NCBI GenBank assembly: GCA_035527975.1
Contig: DATKZM010000068.1
Coordinates: 1-64,000 of the forward strand
From: DATKZM01 sp035527975
GTDB taxonomy: Bacteria > Pseudomonadota > Alphaproteobacteria > JAPULJ01
Length of the DNA: 64,000 nucleotides
Reading direction: 5' to 3'
In this document: positions 62,101 through 64,000 of the stretch, piece by piece
How the letters are laid out: each line of letters begins with the position of its first letter
Position numbering within the stretch: position 1 is the first letter of the stretch
Notes under the pieces: generated by a model
The model's input: only the letters and a program-made list of their open reading frames with translations
Told to the model about the DNA's origin: nothing
Database searches by the model: none
Made by a program: the position numbers and the translations under genes

Positions 62101-62918
62101 GGCGTCGATACCGCAAAGCCGGTCGCGTTCAGGATCACCGCCGGCGGATGCTCGGCGAACGTGCCGCGCACGATCTCGGCCGAGACCGGGTCCTTGAGGC
62201 TGGAAACGAAGATCGGGCAGGCGTTGAGCCCCTGCTCGCGCAACGCCGCGATCAGCGCGTCGACGGGCGCCAGATTGGCCGCCTGCACCAGCGCCCGGTA
62301 GAAAACGATGCCGGCTACGGGAGCGTCTTTTTGCCATCCGGTCGTCAGATCATCGAGCCCGGGACGGTCGCGTCCCGGCCAATAGAGCCCGGCGCGCATG
62401 AGCGGGCTCGGATGCCGCCAGTCACCGTCATGGCCGATCAGTGTGGCAGCGAAGGCGAGCAGGTTGCGCGCATTCCCGATGCCGCCGTGGATCGCATATT
62501 GCCAGAGCTGGTGGCGAGCCTCGCGCGGCAGGGTCGACAGCGTGTCGAGCTCGGCGTCGGGCTGATCGTCCCCCGGCAGCAGCGCCAGCGCGATGCCCGC
62601 TGCGCGGCAGGCGTCGGCGATCCGCTCCACCCCGTAGGGCCAGTAGGAGCGCCCGCCCAGCAGACGCACGATCACCAGCTTGGCGTGGCGGATTACATTT
62701 TCGGTATAGAGATCGACCGACAAGTTGTGGCCGAGCTGCATAAGATTGGCCAGGCGGACCGATGGGAAATCCCCGCCCAAGCCACGGCGCGCATTGGCAA
62801 GGCAGGCAAGCTCGGTATCGGCCGCTGACAGGATGACGATATCGCCCGTCGTCTGACCGAGGTCGACGGCTTGCGATCCATCGGTGACCTCACCCGGCCG
62901 TGTCGAGAGAAGGTGCAT
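59145..62918 (-). CDS. cobN: Cobaltochelatase subunit CobN
   Basis: A 1257-aa BchH/CobN-family large chelatase subunit, full length. Motifs include LVIVRLLGGRSYWPYGVERI early, HAVVHAGKHGNLEWLPGKA in the middle and YQFEGGMAAAVRHVSGAQP near the end. With CobS and CobT (not in the window) it inserts Co2+ into hydrogenobyrinic acid a,c-diamide with ATP, the late-insertion route. It lies between cobW (3-nt gap) and cobO (overlap). Confidence 0.96.
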   Translation of the reverse strand: MHLLSTRPGEVTDGSQAVDLGQTTGDIVILSAADTELACLANARRGLGGDFPSVRLANLMQLGHNLSVDLYTENVIRHAKLVIVRLLGGRSYWPYGVERIADACRAAGIALALLPGDDQPDAELDTLSTLPREARHQLWQYAIHGGIGNARNLLAFAATLIGHDGDWRHPSPLMRAGLYWPGRDRPGLDDLTTGWQKDAPVAGIVFYRALVQAANLAPVDALIAALREQGLNACPIFVSSLKDPVSAEIVRGTFAEHPPAVILNATGFAVSTPGATRSETPYDAADCPVLQVVFAGSSEAVWRAGSNGLSPRDLAMNVVLPEVDGRVLSRAVSFKTEARYDELTEISLAAYAPVADRIDFTAALAARWAKLRSTAPAERRIGLVLANYPNRDGRLGNGVGLDTPASVIGMLEGLGDAGYAVGEVPADGNALMARFLAGPTNALPTNALKRGAHRTGGERLTLGQYETFFETLPKALRDDVTERWGPPKDDPYFDGDAFVLAVHRFGNVAIGVQPARGYNIDPSASYHDPALVPPHAYFAFYAWLRTQWGVHAVVHAGKHGNLEWLPGKAVALSETCYPEAALGPLPHLYPFIVNDPGEGSQAKRRSSAVIIDHLTPPLTRAESYGPLKDLEQLVDEYYEAAGIDPRRLELLRKHILELTQSTGLDQDCGIAEEDGSDEALAKLDNYLCELKEMQIRDGLHIFGTAPTGRLLTDLLVALVRVPRNSGEGSDASLIRALAKDLGLGDFDPLDCEMGTSWSGPRPDALNGEAPWRSNGDTVERIEELAAALIAGERTPGQDWACSRAVLDHVAGTVRPAVAGSGAAEIEGLLAGLDGRFVEPGPSGAPTRGRLDVLPTGRNFYSVDNRTVPTPAAWMLGWKSAGLLVDRHRQEHGRWPRSMALSAWGTANMRTGGDDIAQALALIGVQPSWDTASRRVTGFEVMPAGVLGRPRVDVTLRISGFFRDAFPSQIDLFDSAVRAVAALNESDAENPLAARVRADRAGFLADGLTADEADIRAGFRVFGSKPGAYGAGLQALIDERGWESDADLARAYIAWGGYAYGSGAAGTAEHRLFETRLKGVEAVVHNQDNREHDLLDSDDYYQFEGGMAAAVRHVSGAQPAIYHNDHSRPETPKVRTLAEEIGRVVRARVVNPKWIEGVMRHGYKGAFEIAATVDYLFAFAATARVVADHHFDAVYDAFIADDRVRGFIEENNPAAAREIAERLVEAEERALWRPKSNSAGMTLRALAGRAMDSVEAAQ

Positions 62919-62921
62919 CGT

Positions 62922-63956
62922 TCACTTGGCCAGCGCGGCTTCGATGGCGCTGCGGTCGAGGCCCATCAGGCCGATCAGCACCAGCCTTGTGGCCCGCGTC
63001 TCGCCCTCGGCCCAGTCGCGATCGTAGTAATGCTGGATACGGTCACCCACGCCCTGCACCACCAGGCGCATGTCGCGGTCGCGCACGGTGGCAAAGCCTT
63101 TGACGCGAAGCACGCCATGCGCGTCGACGACCGGCTTCAGACGCTCGATCAGCTCGGCGGGCTCATCGATGGTGTCCAGCTCGACCACGATGCTTTCGAA
63201 ATCGTCGTGGTCGTGGTCGTCCTCGCCGTCGTGATGGGAGGGCCGCGAGGCCAGATCGTCCTCCGCCGCCGCCGCCAGGCCTAGCAATACGGCGGCGTCG
63301 ACCATGCCATGACGGGTCGGCACGATCTTGACCGCGGGCCGCATGTGCTCGGAGATGCCGCTGCGCGCCGCCTCTAGCGACGCCGCGTCGAGTAGATCGG
63401 ACTTGTTCAAAATGATCATGTCGGCGCACTGGATCTGATCCTCGAAGACCTCCTCCAGCGGGCTTTCGTGGTCGAGCGCCGTGTCGGCCTCGCGCTGGCG
63501 CTGCACGGCGCCCGGATCGGAGGCAAAGAGCCCATCGGCCACGGCGCGGCCATCGACCACCGCGATCACGCCGTCGACCGTGACGCGGGTGCGCACTTCG
63601 GGCCAATTGAAGGCGGTGACGAGCGGCTTGGGCAAGGCGAGCCCCGAGGTCTCGATGACGATATGATCGGGCGGCTCGGGGCGGTTGAGCAGCGCCTCGA
63701 TGGTCGGCAGGAAATCGTCCGCCACGGTGCAGCAGATGCAGCCATTGGCAAGCTCGATCACATCGTCTTCCCCGCAGCCTTCGATGCCGCAGGCCTTCAG
63801 GATTTCGCCGTCGACGCCGATATCGCCGAACTCGTTGATGATGAGGGCGAGCCGGCGCCCGTTCGCGTTCTCCAGCAGGTGGCGGATGAGGCTGGTCTTG
63901 CCGGCGCCGAGGAAGCCGGTAATCACCGTCGCGGGGATCTTGGCGGTCGCGGTCAT
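62922..63956 (-). CDS. cobW: CobW-type G3E GTPase, cobalt metallochaperone
   Basis: A 344-aa COG0523/G3E GTPase. Walker A is GFLGAGKTS (14-22); the metal-binding CxCC motif is GCICC with C73, C75 and C76; LNKSDL is the guanine-specificity motif. A His/Asp-rich stretch (HHDGEDDHDHDDF, about 242-254) could bind metal. Beside cobN it is thought to deliver cobalt. Its start overlaps the stop of a partial gene at the right edge. Confidence 0.95.
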   Translation of the reverse strand: MTATAKIPATVITGFLGAGKTSLIRHLLENANGRRLALIINEFGDIGVDGEILKACGIEGCGEDDVIELANGCICCTVADDFLPTIEALLNRPEPPDHIVIETSGLALPKPLVTAFNWPEVRTRVTVDGVIAVVDGRAVADGLFASDPGAVQRQREADTALDHESPLEEVFEDQIQCADMIILNKSDLLDAASLEAARSGISEHMRPAVKIVPTRHGMVDAAVLLGLAAAAEDDLASRPSHHDGEDDHDHDDFESIVVELDTIDEPAELIERLKPVVDAHGVLRVKGFATVRDRDMRLVVQGVGDRIQHYYDRDWAEGETRATRLVLIGLMGLDRSAIEAALAK

Positions 63957-64000
63957 GCGGACATCTCCAGTTCACGCGCGGGCTTCAAGATCATCGGCAG
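63953..64000 (-). CDS. C-terminal fragment of a gene upstream of cobW
   Basis: The minus-strand frame from the window edge reads 15 residues (LPMILKPARELEMSA) and then TGA at 63955-63953, overlapping the cobW ATG as ATGA. That overlap style is the rule in this operon, so a coding gene is likely, but the fragment is too short to identify. Confidence 0.4.
   Translation of the reverse strand: MPMILKPARELEMSA

Overview
The window comes from the chromosome of a GC-rich bacterium (roughly two thirds G+C). Gene content points to an alphaproteobacterium, probably Rhodospirillales or a related lineage: a Tat-exported formate dehydrogenase with DUF3305/DUF3306/DUF6505/DUF6494/DUF6352 partners, a CobW-CobN-CobO cobalamin cluster, and a hybrid CheA with a C-terminal receiver next to a CheZ-like gene. 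I found no rRNA, tRNA, CRISPR array, transposase or phage gene. Coding density is very high, with many 4-bp ATGA overlaps.

Region 1 (1-10.1 kb) is a formate dehydrogenase locus. The catalytic subunit runs off the left edge and is preceded by a small Tat-target protein and a TorD chaperone. Divergent from these are a biotin/lipoate-ligase-like protein and a DUF6505 protein. Around them lie DUF3306, DUF3305, a 702-aa polyferredoxin, DUF6494 and DUF6352, a set that tends to travel with this enzyme.

Region 2 (10.2-32 kb) is a catabolic island that reads as one pathway. A ten-gene minus-strand run encodes two three-subunit molybdenum hydroxylases (one large subunit fused to a CoxG-type domain), a quinone-oxidoreductase-like MDR, an enoyl-CoA hydratase homologue, an SDR and an alpha/beta hydrolase. 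Divergent from it are hyuA-hyuB (ATP-dependent hydantoinase/oxoprolinase family). Next come a GntR/FCD regulator and a four-gene sarcosine-oxidase-type operon. A perfect inverted repeat, TATAC-N5-GTATA, occurs once in each of the three promoters, which suggests one GntR-controlled regulon. The gene logic (ring or methyl hydroxylation, lactam/imide opening, secondary-amine oxidation with transfer to a folate-type acceptor) fits breakdown of an N-methylated or other N-heterocyclic compound; the substrate is unknown.

Region 3 (32-37 kb) holds a core-MetE-like methyltransferase, an RraA-type aldolase (LigK-like), an oxalomesaconate tautomerase (LigU-like), a VOC protein and a DUF1932 dehydrogenase-like protein, resembling the end of a 4,5-cleavage aromatic pathway without the ring-cleaving enzyme.

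Region 4 (37-64 kb) is a cobalamin locus interrupted by a chemotaxis operon. cobC lies at 37.3-38.4 kb; cheA-cheW-cheY-cheZ-cheY-cheB-cheR plus one unknown gene occupy 38.5-47.1 kb; cobB, cbiD, cobK, cobM, a cbiG-cobJ fusion, cobI, cobL, cobH, cbiX, cobD, cobO, cobN and cobW follow to the right edge. The set mixes enzymes of the early-cobalt route (CbiX, CbiD, CbiG) with the late-insertion chelatase CobN. One cheY copy carries an apparent 1-nt frameshift.

Intergenic gaps carry palindromic, GC-rich dispersed repeats. Several begin with CTAGAGC or TAGAGC and supply the stop codon of the flanking gene.
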